DNA of 54,122 nt, taken from Streptomyces apocyni (lineage in GTDB: Bacteria; Actinomycetota; Actinomycetes; Streptomycetales; Streptomycetaceae). Location of the stretch: positions 168,832 to 222,953 of the forward strand of contig NZ_WHOM01000062.1 in NCBI RefSeq assembly GCF_009739465.1, read 5' to 3'. Below the pieces are notes generated by a model. It saw only the letters and a program-made list of their open reading frames with translations. It was not told where the DNA came from and ran no database searches. Positions 42,025-49,154 of this stretch are shown here, piece by piece. A program made the translations under genes and the position numbers. Position 1 is the first letter of the stretch. Each line of letters begins with the position of its first letter.

Positions 42025-42912
42025 TCACGCCCAGGCGAGCCCGCCCAGCGCGGCCAGATGGACGGCGTATTGGGTGACCATCCAGGCCCGGTACGGCGCC
42101 CGCGGCCTGTCCCGCTCCCCCTGTACCGGCAGACAGCGCCCGGCCACGCACAGCGCACCCACGGCGAAGGCGACCGCGGCCGCCTCCAGCGGTAGTTGAC
42201 GCACCCACACGGCACCAGCCGCGAGGACCAGGGCCAGTGCCCCTCCAGCCACGGCGCAGAACCGCCGGGCGCCCCGCTCGCCGCGCACGACGGCGAGGGT
42301 GCGCCGACCCGCGAGGGAGTCACCCCGCGTGCTGCCCAGGTCCTTGGCGACGGCGGCTATCAGCCCTACGCCGAGCGAGAGCACCAGGGCGAAGACGGCG
42401 GACTCCGCGGTGAGCGCACTCCCGGAGGCCGCGGCCCCGGCGAGATAGGTCGTCCCCGCGGCGACGCAGGTGACCGCGGAAGCGGACCAGGAGCGGCACT
42501 TCGCGGCGATCGACGGCGCGGAGTAGGCGTATCCCAGGGCGAGGAAGACGGCGGTGGACTCGGCCACCCGCCACCCCGCCGCACAGCCGAGCAGCAGCCC
42601 GGCCAGGGCGGTCACCACCACGGCCCGCCGCGCCGCCGACTCGGACAACTGCCCGCTGGCGAGCGGCCTTTCGGACTTGTTGGCCCGGTCCTCGCACAGG
42701 TCGCTCACTCCGTTGAAGACGTAGACACTCACCGTCACCGCCCACCAGGCGACCGCGCCGACCAGCAGGTGCGGGGTGTCGGGCCGGTGGTGTGCGGCAG
42801 AGGCCGTCAGCAGCGCGCCCGTGACGAACCGCAGCACGAACATGACCTGCACCAGCGGGCGCGCTTCGCGCAGACAGTGCCGGACGGTGCGCGTGGTGAG
42901 GGCCTGGTGCAT
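42025..42912 (-). CDS. UbiA-family prenyltransferase
   Basis: The protein has 295 residues with about nine hydrophobic helices. The first aspartate-rich motif is N-x3-D-x3-D in 'FNGVSDLCEDRANKSERPLASG', and the second is 'VAKDLGSTRGDSLAGRRTLA'. Both are in the normal spacing. It transfers a prenyl group in the membrane. It is separated from the biosynthetic genes by the two-component pair, so membership of the cluster is uncertain. It might decorate the product or belong to quinone or lipid metabolism. It is divergent from the AfsR-like gene. Confidence 0.88.
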   Translation of the reverse strand: MHQALTTRTVRHCLREARPLVQVMFVLRFVTGALLTASAAHHRPDTPHLLVGAVAWWAVTVSVYVFNGVSDLCEDRANKSERPLASGQLSESAARRAVVVTALAGLLLGCAAGWRVAESTAVFLALGYAYSAPSIAAKCRSWSASAVTCVAAGTTYLAGAAASGSALTAESAVFALVLSLGVGLIAAVAKDLGSTRGDSLAGRRTLAVVRGERGARRFCAVAGGALALVLAAGAVWVRQLPLEAAAVAFAVGALCVAGRCLPVQGERDRPRAPYRAWMVTQYAVHLAALGGLAWA

Positions 42913-43065
42913 GCCGTAAACCTACGGCGGGAATTCGCGGTTCGGGCGTGTGTCTTTGGAGGTACGGCATGTCCCGTCAGGAGTACGCGCGTTGAATACG
43001 GACCACGCCCGCGCCTAGCGTCAGCAGCGTCATCGACACGCCGCAGGACGCGGAACGCCGATGTT

Positions 43066-43132
43066 CGAGGATCCGAAAGTCCGAGGATCCGAAAGTTGGG
43101 AGTCCGGGAGTCCGGGAGTCCGGGAGTTCGGG
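43066..43132 (+). repeat. Direct repeats upstream of the AfsR-like gene
   Basis: CGAGGATCCGAAAGT occurs twice in tandem (43066-43080 and 43082-43096), and GAGTCCGGG occurs about four times with small changes (43100-43132). They lie immediately before the chosen start at 43142. SARP regulators bind direct repeats, so this array may be an autoregulatory site. If the upstream ATG at 43061 were used, the repeats would be coding. Confidence 0.7.
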
Positions 43133-43141
43133 GGTGCGGAA

Positions 43142-45136
43142 GTGGAGTTCCTGGTCCTGGGACCACTGGAGGTCAGCGAGGCAGGGATGCCGGTCCGGCT
43201 CAGAGGAATGCGCCGACGGCGACTCCTCGCACTTCTGCTGCTGAACGCCCGTCGCCCGGTGTCGATGGACACCCTGGTGGACGAGCTGTGGCAGGACCCA
43301 CCCGCATCCGCCCGCCATCAGGTGCACAACGCGATCCGTGATCTGCGCGCCGCCCTGGCCACGTCCGATGGCGGCGGCCTGGCCACATCTGATGGCTGCG
43401 GCCTAGCCACCGTGGACATCGGCTACCGCCTGGACGTGCCGCCCGACGCCGTGGACACGCACCGCTTCGCCGAGTGGGCCCGCGCGGCCCGCACCGCCCG
43501 GCGCGCGGGCCGCGACGCTGAGGCGATACGGCTGCTGCGGTCGGCGGTCGATCTGTGGCGCGGCGACGCCTTCGCGGGCATCGACTGCCCGGCCGTGACC
43601 GCCGCGGCGGCGGGCCTGGAAGAGCAACGGCTCACCGCGGTCGAGGAGCTGATGGAGCTGCGCCTCGCGGCGGGCGAGACCGGCTCGCTGGTCGCCGAAC
43701 TGTCCGCGCTGTCCGCCAGGCACCCGCTGCGTGACGCGCTGCGCGGCAGCCTGATGCTCGCCCTTTACCGCAGCGGCCGCCAGGCCGACGCGCTCGCGGT
43801 CTACGACGACGGCCGCCGCCTGCTCACCGACGAACTGGGGCTGGAGCCAGGCCCCCGCCTGCGGCGCCTGCACAGCGAGATCCTCTCGGACGCCCCACGG
43901 GCGCAGCGCGCGGCAACCACGCCCGAACGACACGAGGCGAGCACGCCCCACCTGCCCGCGGGGACCACGCCCGGACGGCCCGCGGGGACCACACTCCACC
44001 AGCCCACAGGGACGACACCCCACCAGCCCGCGGAGGCCACACCCGGCCAGCCTGAAAGCGCCACACCCCACCAGCCCGTGAGCACGACACCGGTCCAGCG
44101 TGCCACCACCCGCCCCGGCCGCGGAAACTACCTCCCACGGGACCTGCCCGACTTCACCGGCCGTACCACCGAACTCGCGCTACTGGACCGGGCCATCGAC
44201 GACCAGCGCCCCGGCTCTCCCCATACGGTCACGATCGACGGCATGGGCGGCATCGGCAAGACGGCCCTCGCCGTCCACTTCGCCCACCGCCGCGGCACCG
44301 ACTACCCGGACGGCCAGTACTACATCGACCTGCACGGCTTCACCCCGGACCGCGCACCGCTCGCCCCCGAGGAGGCGCTGGGCGTCATCCTGCGCTCCGC
44401 CGGGACGGCGCCCGAGGCCATCCCGGCGGGCCTGGCCGAACGCAGCGCACTCTGGCGCTCCCGCCTCACGGACCGCCGCGCCCTGCTGGTTCTCGACAAC
44501 GCGGCCGACGCGGCCCAGGTCGCCCCGCTCCTGCCCGGCTCGGGCGACACCCTCACCCTGATCACCACCCGCCGCAAACTGACCGCCCCGGACGGCTCCC
44601 GCGCGCTGCCCCTGGGGGCGCTGACCCCTGAGGACGCGGAGACGCTGTTCCGCCACGTCGCGGCCGACGCCCGCACGGGCCCGCCCCTGACCCAGGCGGT
44701 CGCCCTGTGCGGTCACCACCCGCTGGCCCTGCGCATCGCCGCGACCCGGCTGCGTGACCGCCCCTCGTGGACCGTGCCGGACGCGACGGCACGTCTGCGC
44801 ACGAGCGCGGGCCGCGCCGCGTTCCTGCGCACGGCGGACCGCGACCTGATGTCCGTCCTGGCTCTCTCCTACGCCCAGCTGCCCCCCGACGCGCAGCAGC
44901 CCGCCCGCGCCCTCGCCCTCCACTCGGCGACGACCCAGGACATCCCGCGGGCCTGCGCGATCACCGGTCTCGCGCCCTCAGCCGTGGAGCGCCTCTTCGA
45001 CACACTCCTCGACCACAACCTCGCCCACGAACCGAGCCCCGCCCACCTCTCCATCCCGCTACTCCTGCGGGACTGCGCCCGCACCCTCACACCACCCGCC
45101 CACCACACCACCCGCCCCCTGAAAGCGGTGGCGTGA
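43142..45136 (+). CDS. AfsR-like SARP-family transcriptional regulator with NB-ARC domain
   Basis: The protein has 664 residues. GTG 43142 is chosen because AfsR-type proteins start directly with 'EFLVLGPLEV', because GGGGG lies 7 nt upstream, and because the earlier ATG at 43061 would encode repeats. The OmpR-like DNA-binding domain and BTAD domain fill about 1-250. A Thr/Pro repeat linker (about 258-320) follows, and then an NB-ARC ATPase starts ('PDFTGRTTELALLDR', P-loop 'GMGGIGKTALAV', Walker B 'ALLVLDNAADAAQVAPLLPG'). The protein lacks the TPR region of AfsR. It is a likely activator of the biosynthetic cluster; inference. Confidence 0.9.
   Translation: MEFLVLGPLEVSEAGMPVRLRGMRRRRLLALLLLNARRPVSMDTLVDELWQDPPASARHQVHNAIRDLRAALATSDGGGLATSDGCGLATVDIGYRLDVPPDAVDTHRFAEWARAARTARRAGRDAEAIRLLRSAVDLWRGDAFAGIDCPAVTAAAAGLEEQRLTAVEELMELRLAAGETGSLVAELSALSARHPLRDALRGSLMLALYRSGRQADALAVYDDGRRLLTDELGLEPGPRLRRLHSEILSDAPRAQRAATTPERHEASTPHLPAGTTPGRPAGTTLHQPTGTTPHQPAEATPGQPESATPHQPVSTTPVQRATTRPGRGNYLPRDLPDFTGRTTELALLDRAIDDQRPGSPHTVTIDGMGGIGKTALAVHFAHRRGTDYPDGQYYIDLHGFTPDRAPLAPEEALGVILRSAGTAPEAIPAGLAERSALWRSRLTDRRALLVLDNAADAAQVAPLLPGSGDTLTLITTRRKLTAPDGSRALPLGALTPEDAETLFRHVAADARTGPPLTQAVALCGHHPLALRIAATRLRDRPSWTVPDATARLRTSAGRAAFLRTADRDLMSVLALSYAQLPPDAQQPARALALHSATTQDIPRACAITGLAPSAVERLFDTLLDHNLAHEPSPAHLSIPLLLRDCARTLTPPAHHTTRPLKAVA
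43912..44096 (+). repeat. Tandem repeat encoding the AfsR-like linker
   Basis: About seven imperfect units of 30-33 bp encode Thr-Thr-Pro-(His/Gly)-x-Pro-Ala-(Gly/Glu) segments between the BTAD and NB-ARC domains. The array keeps the reading frame, so it only changes linker length. Confidence 0.8.
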
Positions 45137-45189
45137 CAGCAGTGGCCTGAGACGCGGCAGAACCCACCCCCCTCCCTCGGAGCCGTCGG

Positions 45190-45783
45190 CTACCCCGGCC
45201 TCCGCAGCTCCATCTCCAGCTCCTTGGCCGAGGGATCACCCTTCATCGGGATGACCTCCCCGGTCCGTACGAACCCGAGCTTCCGGTACGCGGCCTGAGC
45301 ACGCCCGTTGTCCTCATGTACGTAGAGCCGCACCCGGTCCAGCTCCACCAGCGACCACGCCCACCCCACCGCGGCCTCGAAGAGCGCACCGAGCACGCCA
45401 CGACGCCGAAACTCGGGCCGTACGAACACGCCGACCAGGTGCGCCTGCCGCCGCGCGATCACCCCACCGAAGAGATCGCCCGCCCCCGCCTCCTCGACCA
45501 GCACCACGACACTCCCCGCCCAGCCGCCCCCGTCCGGGGCCTCAGCGACGAACTGCCGCGCCTTCGTCCCGTGCGAGGACCCTTCCGCCCGGTCCCGCCA
45601 GAACGAGTCCGGCCTGGCCGCGGCCTCCTCGTACGTCTCCAGAAAGGCCAGCGGCGCGAGCGGGTCCCGCAGCGCGGCCAGCCTCAACTCCTTGACCTGC
45701 GGCCATTCCTCCGCCCGTACGGCCCGTATCACGCAGCCCGTGCCCGCACTCACTCCCATACCCATACCCATACCCATACCCAT
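45190..45783 (-). CDS. GNAT-family N-acetyltransferase
   Basis: The protein has 197 residues from ATG 45783. A hexanucleotide repeat makes four or five consecutive in-frame Met-Gly pairs at the start. The acetyl-CoA loop is 'VFVRPEFRRRGVLGALFEAA', followed by 'VRLYVHEDNGRAQAAYRKLGFVRTGEVIPM', which marks a RimI/RimJ-like acetyltransferase. The substrate is unknown. It is convergent with the AfsR-like gene. A longer form starting at 45861 is possible but would place the repeat inside the protein. Confidence 0.88.
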   Translation of the reverse strand: MGMGMGMGMGVSAGTGCVIRAVRAEEWPQVKELRLAALRDPLAPLAFLETYEEAAARPDSFWRDRAEGSSHGTKARQFVAEAPDGGGWAGSVVVLVEEAGAGDLFGGVIARRQAHLVGVFVRPEFRRRGVLGALFEAAVGWAWSLVELDRVRLYVHEDNGRAQAAYRKLGFVRTGEVIPMKGDPSAKELEMELRRPG

Positions 45784-45784
45784 G
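45755..45784 (-). repeat. Hexanucleotide repeat over the start of the GNAT gene
   Basis: On the plus strand, CCCATA is repeated four times and then CCCATG. On the coding strand each unit is ATGGGT, giving several in-frame ATG codons. Slippage would change the number of possible start codons without a frameshift. Confidence 0.9.
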
Positions 45785-45963
45785 CCCTGATCCTGAGCGG
45801 AAGCCGACGGCGTACGCAACGCGATTGACGCGGGTACGCGGCGGTCACCACGGTCGGGCACCTCCGTTTGGACCGCTGCGGCGAGCGGGTCCCGCAGCGC
45901 GGCCGCAGCATGGGCCTGTCAGCCGGATCAGGACGACTGCGGGATAGCTGGGAGTGAGTGCTC

Positions 45964-46764
45964 ATGGCGACAGGCTGGGACCCTCGGACCGCTACCGATC
46001 CCGATCCCGCAGACGGCGAGTGGCTGCCCGTCCTGGACATCCCCGCTGCCGCGCGGCAGCGGCGCTGGACCGTCCTGCTGCGCTGGCTGCTGCTCCTGCC
46101 GCAGTTCGTGGTGGTCTTCCTGCTCTCCATCGCGGCGTTCTTCGTGACGATCGTCGGATGGTTCGCCGCGCTGTTCATGGGACGGCTGCCCGACGGGATC
46201 TTCTCTTTCCTCGGCTCGGTCCTCGCCTACCGGACGCGGGTCAACGCGAGCTCGATGCTCCTGGTCGACCGCTATCCGCCGTTCGCGTTCTCAGCCCCCG
46301 ACTACCCCGTACAGATCGAGCTGCGCGCCACGCCACTGAACCGCCTCGCGGTGCTGTTCCGCCTGATCCTGATGATCCCGGCGGCGATCATCACCAACCT
46401 CGTCCAGGCGGGCTGGTTCAGCATGAGCTGGGTGTTCTGGCTCATCGGGGTCGTGCTGGGTCGGCTCCCGGCGCCGATCTACGCGGCCACCTCCGCCGTC
46501 GCCCGCTACGGGATGCGCTTCACCGCGTACGGCATGATGCTCACCCCCGCCTACCCCAAGCGACTGTTCGGCGACGAGCCGGTCCCACCGGACGCGGTCC
46601 GCTCCGGAACCCGCCCGCTGCTCATGGGCACCGCGGCCAAGATCCTCGTCGTGCTGTTCCTGCTGCTCGGCCTGGCGGGCCACATCACCAGCAGCACCGC
46701 GAACTACACCGACGAGGACAAGGGCACCGACCACGTCGCCCCGGCCGTAGCGCCCGACAACTAG
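45964..46764 (+). CDS. DUF4389-like membrane protein
   Basis: The protein has 266 residues. ATG 45964 is about 10 nt after GGGAG and is preferred to the GTG at 45958. Three membrane segments: a hydrophobic hairpin 'LLRWLLLLPQFVVVFLLSIAAFFV...IVGWFAALFMG' (about 43-80), a segment around 135-165, and a final helix near 225-245. 'GSVLAYRTRVNASSMLLVDRYPPF' and 'DYPVQIEL' are typical of the DUF4389 group. Its function is unknown. Its stop shares a CTAG tetranucleotide with the stop of the convergent GntR gene. Confidence 0.85.
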   Translation: MATGWDPRTATDPDPADGEWLPVLDIPAAARQRRWTVLLRWLLLLPQFVVVFLLSIAAFFVTIVGWFAALFMGRLPDGIFSFLGSVLAYRTRVNASSMLLVDRYPPFAFSAPDYPVQIELRATPLNRLAVLFRLILMIPAAIITNLVQAGWFSMSWVFWLIGVVLGRLPAPIYAATSAVARYGMRFTAYGMMLTPAYPKRLFGDEPVPPDAVRSGTRPLLMGTAAKILVVLFLLLGLAGHITSSTANYTDEDKGTDHVAPAVAPDN

Positions 46765-47015
46765 TCGGCGGACTCGGCAGGTGGCCGCTCCGCAACGAAG
46801 CTGCCCCGCTGCGGAAGGGTTATCACCCATCCCTCAGAACGCAGCAGGGCGACGGCCTGCCGCGCCGTGTCCCTCGCGACGCCATAGTCCGCGACCATCT
46901 TCGACTCGGACGGAATCGGGTCCCTTGGCCGGAGCTCGCCTGACTTGATCCGTTCACGGATGACTCGCGCCACCTGCTTGTAGATGGGCGTCGGATCAAA
47001 ACGGTCGATATCCAT
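46761..47015 (-). CDS. Short GntR-family transcriptional regulator
   Basis: The protein has 84 residues, a lone winged helix-turn-helix ('FDPTPIYKQVARVIRERIKSGELRPRD', 'PSESKMVADYGVARDTARQAVALL', 'GWVITLPQRGSFVA'; only pieces are quoted). ATG 47015 is preferred to ATG 47051 because a palindromic operator-like sequence (47021-47037) lies just before it. No effector domain follows. Such GntR genes are common next to the small hypothetical genes found downstream here. It overlaps the convergent membrane-protein gene by 4 bp. Confidence 0.85.
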   Translation of the reverse strand: MDIDRFDPTPIYKQVARVIRERIKSGELRPRDPIPSESKMVADYGVARDTARQAVALLRSEGWVITLPQRGSFVAERPPAESAD

Positions 47016-47020
47016 GTCCT

Positions 47021-47037
47021 GGACGTTAACCACGTCC
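47021..47037. promoter_or_regulatory. Inverted repeat next to the GntR start, likely autoregulatory operator
   Basis: GGACGT-TAACC-ACGTCC is a perfect 6-bp inverted repeat 6 bp upstream of ATG 47015. Further up, TTGTCT (minus strand, near 47078-47073) could be a -35 box for this gene. The repeat would then lie near the transcription start and suit repression. Confidence 0.6.
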
Positions 47038-47173
47038 AACACGCTGGGCATATGGGCAACGTCCTAGACGAGGTAGACAAGCTAGAGCAGCCGGGCTAGC
47101 GTCTAAAGCAAGGACCCCGGCGGCCTGGCAGGGCCCCGGGGCGTGGCCACCAACCGCACTGGAGTTGATGACA

Positions 47174-47485
47174 GTGGGCATTATCCATGCCTGCCTGATG
47201 TGGGTCGTGGCGGTGTTCGGTCCGCGCACGCGCGGCCGTCACCGGTCCCGCCCAACGGTTCCCGCCCCACCCGGCACGGTCCCGCCTCGGCCCGAGCCAT
47301 CGTGGCCTCCGGCACCTCGGTCCCCGTACGGACTCGATACGCCGCTCGACGGCTCGGCGGTCGCATCGGTGCGCCCGTATCTCGCAGCCTGCGAACAGCG
47401 CCAGCGGCGTCTGGCACTGGTGCTCGCCGCCGACTTCGGCATCGACCTCGACCAGCACCTGGTCGGCGCGGGAGGAGCTGCCTGA
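47174..47485 (+). CDS. Hypothetical protein, first of three small co-transcribed genes
   Basis: The protein has 103 residues. GTG 47174 is chosen because GGAG at 47161-47164 is 9 nt away; an ATG at 47168 and a TTG at 47165 would be too close. A hydrophobic start ('GIIHACLMWVVAVFG') and an Arg/Pro-rich middle are followed by a helical C-terminus 'ASVRPYLAACEQRQRRLALVLAADFGIDLDQHLVG'. The latter pattern is common in small Streptomyces proteins next to GntR regulators. No function is known. The stop TGA shares an A with the next ATG. Confidence 0.7.
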   Translation: MGIIHACLMWVVAVFGPRTRGRHRSRPTVPAPPGTVPPRPEPSWPPAPRSPYGLDTPLDGSAVASVRPYLAACEQRQRRLALVLAADFGIDLDQHLVGAGGAA

Positions 47486-47760
47486 TGGACACGGCCAACC
47501 CACGCAGACGGTTCGCCTACGCGGTGTGGAGCGTGAGCGCCGACACTCGCCCCGGCGTCCCGGTCGGGATCTTCCAGATCGAGTGCATGACGTGCCACGC
47601 CGAGTCCCCCGCCACCGACAACGACGCCACCCCACAACAGGACTGGGCCCTCACCCACACCGGCCGCCATCCCGACCACCGGGGCTTCAAGCTGACCACG
47701 GAGACGTACTGGCGGGTGACTCCGGCCGCGGACAACCCCTACGCATGGAGGGAAGGTTGA
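47485..47760 (+). CDS. Small Cys/His-rich hypothetical protein (DUF7848-like)
   Basis: The protein has 91 residues. The start overlaps the preceding stop (TGATG). The core has 'ECMTCHAESP', 'WALTHTGRHPDHRGF' and 'YWRVTPA', a CxxC plus H-x3-H pattern that could bind zinc. I recall a Streptomyces DUF of this kind but cannot check it. Its stop overlaps a TTG start of the third gene. Confidence 0.75.
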   Translation: MDTANPRRRFAYAVWSVSADTRPGVPVGIFQIECMTCHAESPATDNDATPQQDWALTHTGRHPDHRGFKLTTETYWRVTPAADNPYAWREG

Positions 47761-47951
47761 ACGCCGGAGCTCCGCGCATAACCCTGCACATCTACCGGCT
47801 CGGCCCCAACGGCAAGCTGATCACCCGGTCGACGAGCACGGTCACGGGCACCCCGGACCCAGAGCGCCTCCCGGACTCACTCGCCTGGCCCCCGTGCCAC
47901 TGCCCCCGCTGCCGCACCGGCCACGGTCCCGCTCCCGGTCTGCGGAACTGA
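47757..47951 (+). CDS. Small Cys-rich hypothetical protein
   Basis: The protein has 64 residues from a TTG at 47757 that overlaps the previous stop (TTGA). GGAGGG lies 4 nt upstream; ATG 47745 has no ribosome site. The core 'WPPCHCPRCRTGHG' has three Cys and two His and may bind a metal. It is the last gene of the small three-gene set. No family is known to me. Confidence 0.6.
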   Translation: MNAGAPRITLHIYRLGPNGKLITRSTSTVTGTPDPERLPDSLAWPPCHCPRCRTGHGPAPGLRN

Positions 47952-48020
47952 CGAGGTAAGAGGAGGGCTTAGAACACCAGATGCCCGCCTTTCCCGCGAG
48001 GTCATCCGGGAGCATGAAGC

Positions 48021-48911
48021 ATGCTCCCGGATGACTGGCACCTCACCCAAGACGTCAACGCTTTCCTCACCCGAGCCGAGGACTTCCTGCGCTCGCGCCC
48101 CGCCCTGCACAACACGCCGCTGACGGACATCGAGAAGCTGCGGATACGCAGGACGACAGCCGAACGCGACGCCGAAGCCGCCGTCTTCGGCCGACTGGAG
48201 TCAGGGGGCGAGGTCTGCGCGATCTTCTATCTGACTCCGCGTGGCCGCCTGGGCCTCACACCCCTCACCCTCAAGCAGACCGACACCCTCGCCGCTTTCC
48301 TGACCGGCCTCGGCCACTCCCCCTCCCAGGTCATCGCGGACCACGACACCGCCAGTGCTTTCGCCGAGTCATGGCAGCGGGCCACGGGTGCGGCGTCGGT
48401 ACCGTTCTGGCGGACGCATCTCTACCGTCTCGGTACGCTCACCCCACCGCAGCCGCGCCCAGAGGGCCAGGGGCGCGTCACGGGCAGGCAGGACCATGAG
48501 CAAGTCGTGCGCTGGTGCCGTGAGTTCTGTGTCGATGTCGGGGAGCAGTCCTCCATCGACCTGATCGACGCCGACGCCTGGGCCGACTCGCGTTTCGGCG
48601 ACAGACACTTCACGTTCTGGGAAACCCCGGACGGAACTCCCGTCTCGATGGCGGCCGCGACCTCGGTCATCGGCGGCATGGTCCGGATCGACCCCGTCTA
48701 CACCCCGGCCCACCTCCGCGGCCACGGCTACGCGGGAGCCGTGACCGTCGAGGCGAGCAGAGCCGCGCTGACCGTGGGCGCGACAGACGTTGTCCTGTTC
48801 ACCGACCCGGACAACCCCACCAGCAACGCCCTCTACCAGCGCATCGGGTACGTCCACGTCGCCGACTTCGCCGGACACACGTTCTCCTACGCCGCACGCC
48901 ACCGGTCTTGA
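48021..48911 (+). CDS. GNAT-family N-acetyltransferase with N-terminal extension
   Basis: The protein has 296 residues. The N-terminal half (1-130) is an all-alpha/beta region without clear motifs ('LTDIEKLRIRRTTAERD'), and the C-terminal half is a GNAT with 'VYTPAHLRGHGYAGAVTVEAS', 'VVLFTDPDNPTSNALYQRIGY' and 'FSYAARHRS'. Streptomyces has many such two-lobed acetyltransferases. The substrate is unknown. The 48940-49032 region just downstream holds a remnant of another GNAT. Confidence 0.87.
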   Translation: MLPDDWHLTQDVNAFLTRAEDFLRSRPALHNTPLTDIEKLRIRRTTAERDAEAAVFGRLESGGEVCAIFYLTPRGRLGLTPLTLKQTDTLAAFLTGLGHSPSQVIADHDTASAFAESWQRATGAASVPFWRTHLYRLGTLTPPQPRPEGQGRVTGRQDHEQVVRWCREFCVDVGEQSSIDLIDADAWADSRFGDRHFTFWETPDGTPVSMAAATSVIGGMVRIDPVYTPAHLRGHGYAGAVTVEASRAALTVGATDVVLFTDPDNPTSNALYQRIGYVHVADFAGHTFSYAARHRS

Positions 48912-48951
48912 TCACTGCCGGGAAAGCCGAACTCGGCTCCTTTTCCCGCCG

Positions 48952-49032
48952 CGGGCGTGGGGGCACGGGTACGCTGCCGAGGCCTGCGCGGCGGCGCCCG
49001 ACTGGTTCCCGGGCGCGCTCCCGGGCGAACCT
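48952..49032 (+). pseudogene. Fragment of a GNAT acetyltransferase gene
   Basis: One frame reads 'RAWGHGYAAEACAAAPDWFPGALPGEP', the acetyl-CoA loop and following helix of a GNAT protein (W-G-x-G-Y-A-x-E-A). There is no start, no N-terminal half, and the frame then leaves the family pattern. It is most likely a degraded copy. (Quoted residues are kept short: RAWGHGYAAEA, WFPGALPGEP.) The 48912-49154 gap contains nothing else I can support. Confidence 0.5.
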
Positions 49033-49154
49033 AGCACCCCTCGGCGACTGCTAGTTGACGTGGCATCAGCTCACCGGGAACCGTTGCTGGATCACGGACG
49101 CCTGCTCCGCTGTGTGGCGGCGTCGAGACCGTCGAGACCCTCTGGGAGGCAGAT

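Noticed and set aside
47100..47160. Possible tRNA or terminator before the small genes
   Set aside because: A CCCCGG/CCGGGG pairing is present but no cloverleaf can be folded, and the stem is short.
48912..49154. Additional complete gene before the first kinase
   Set aside because: Only an acetyltransferase fragment is seen; no frame there has both a start signal and a continuous domain.
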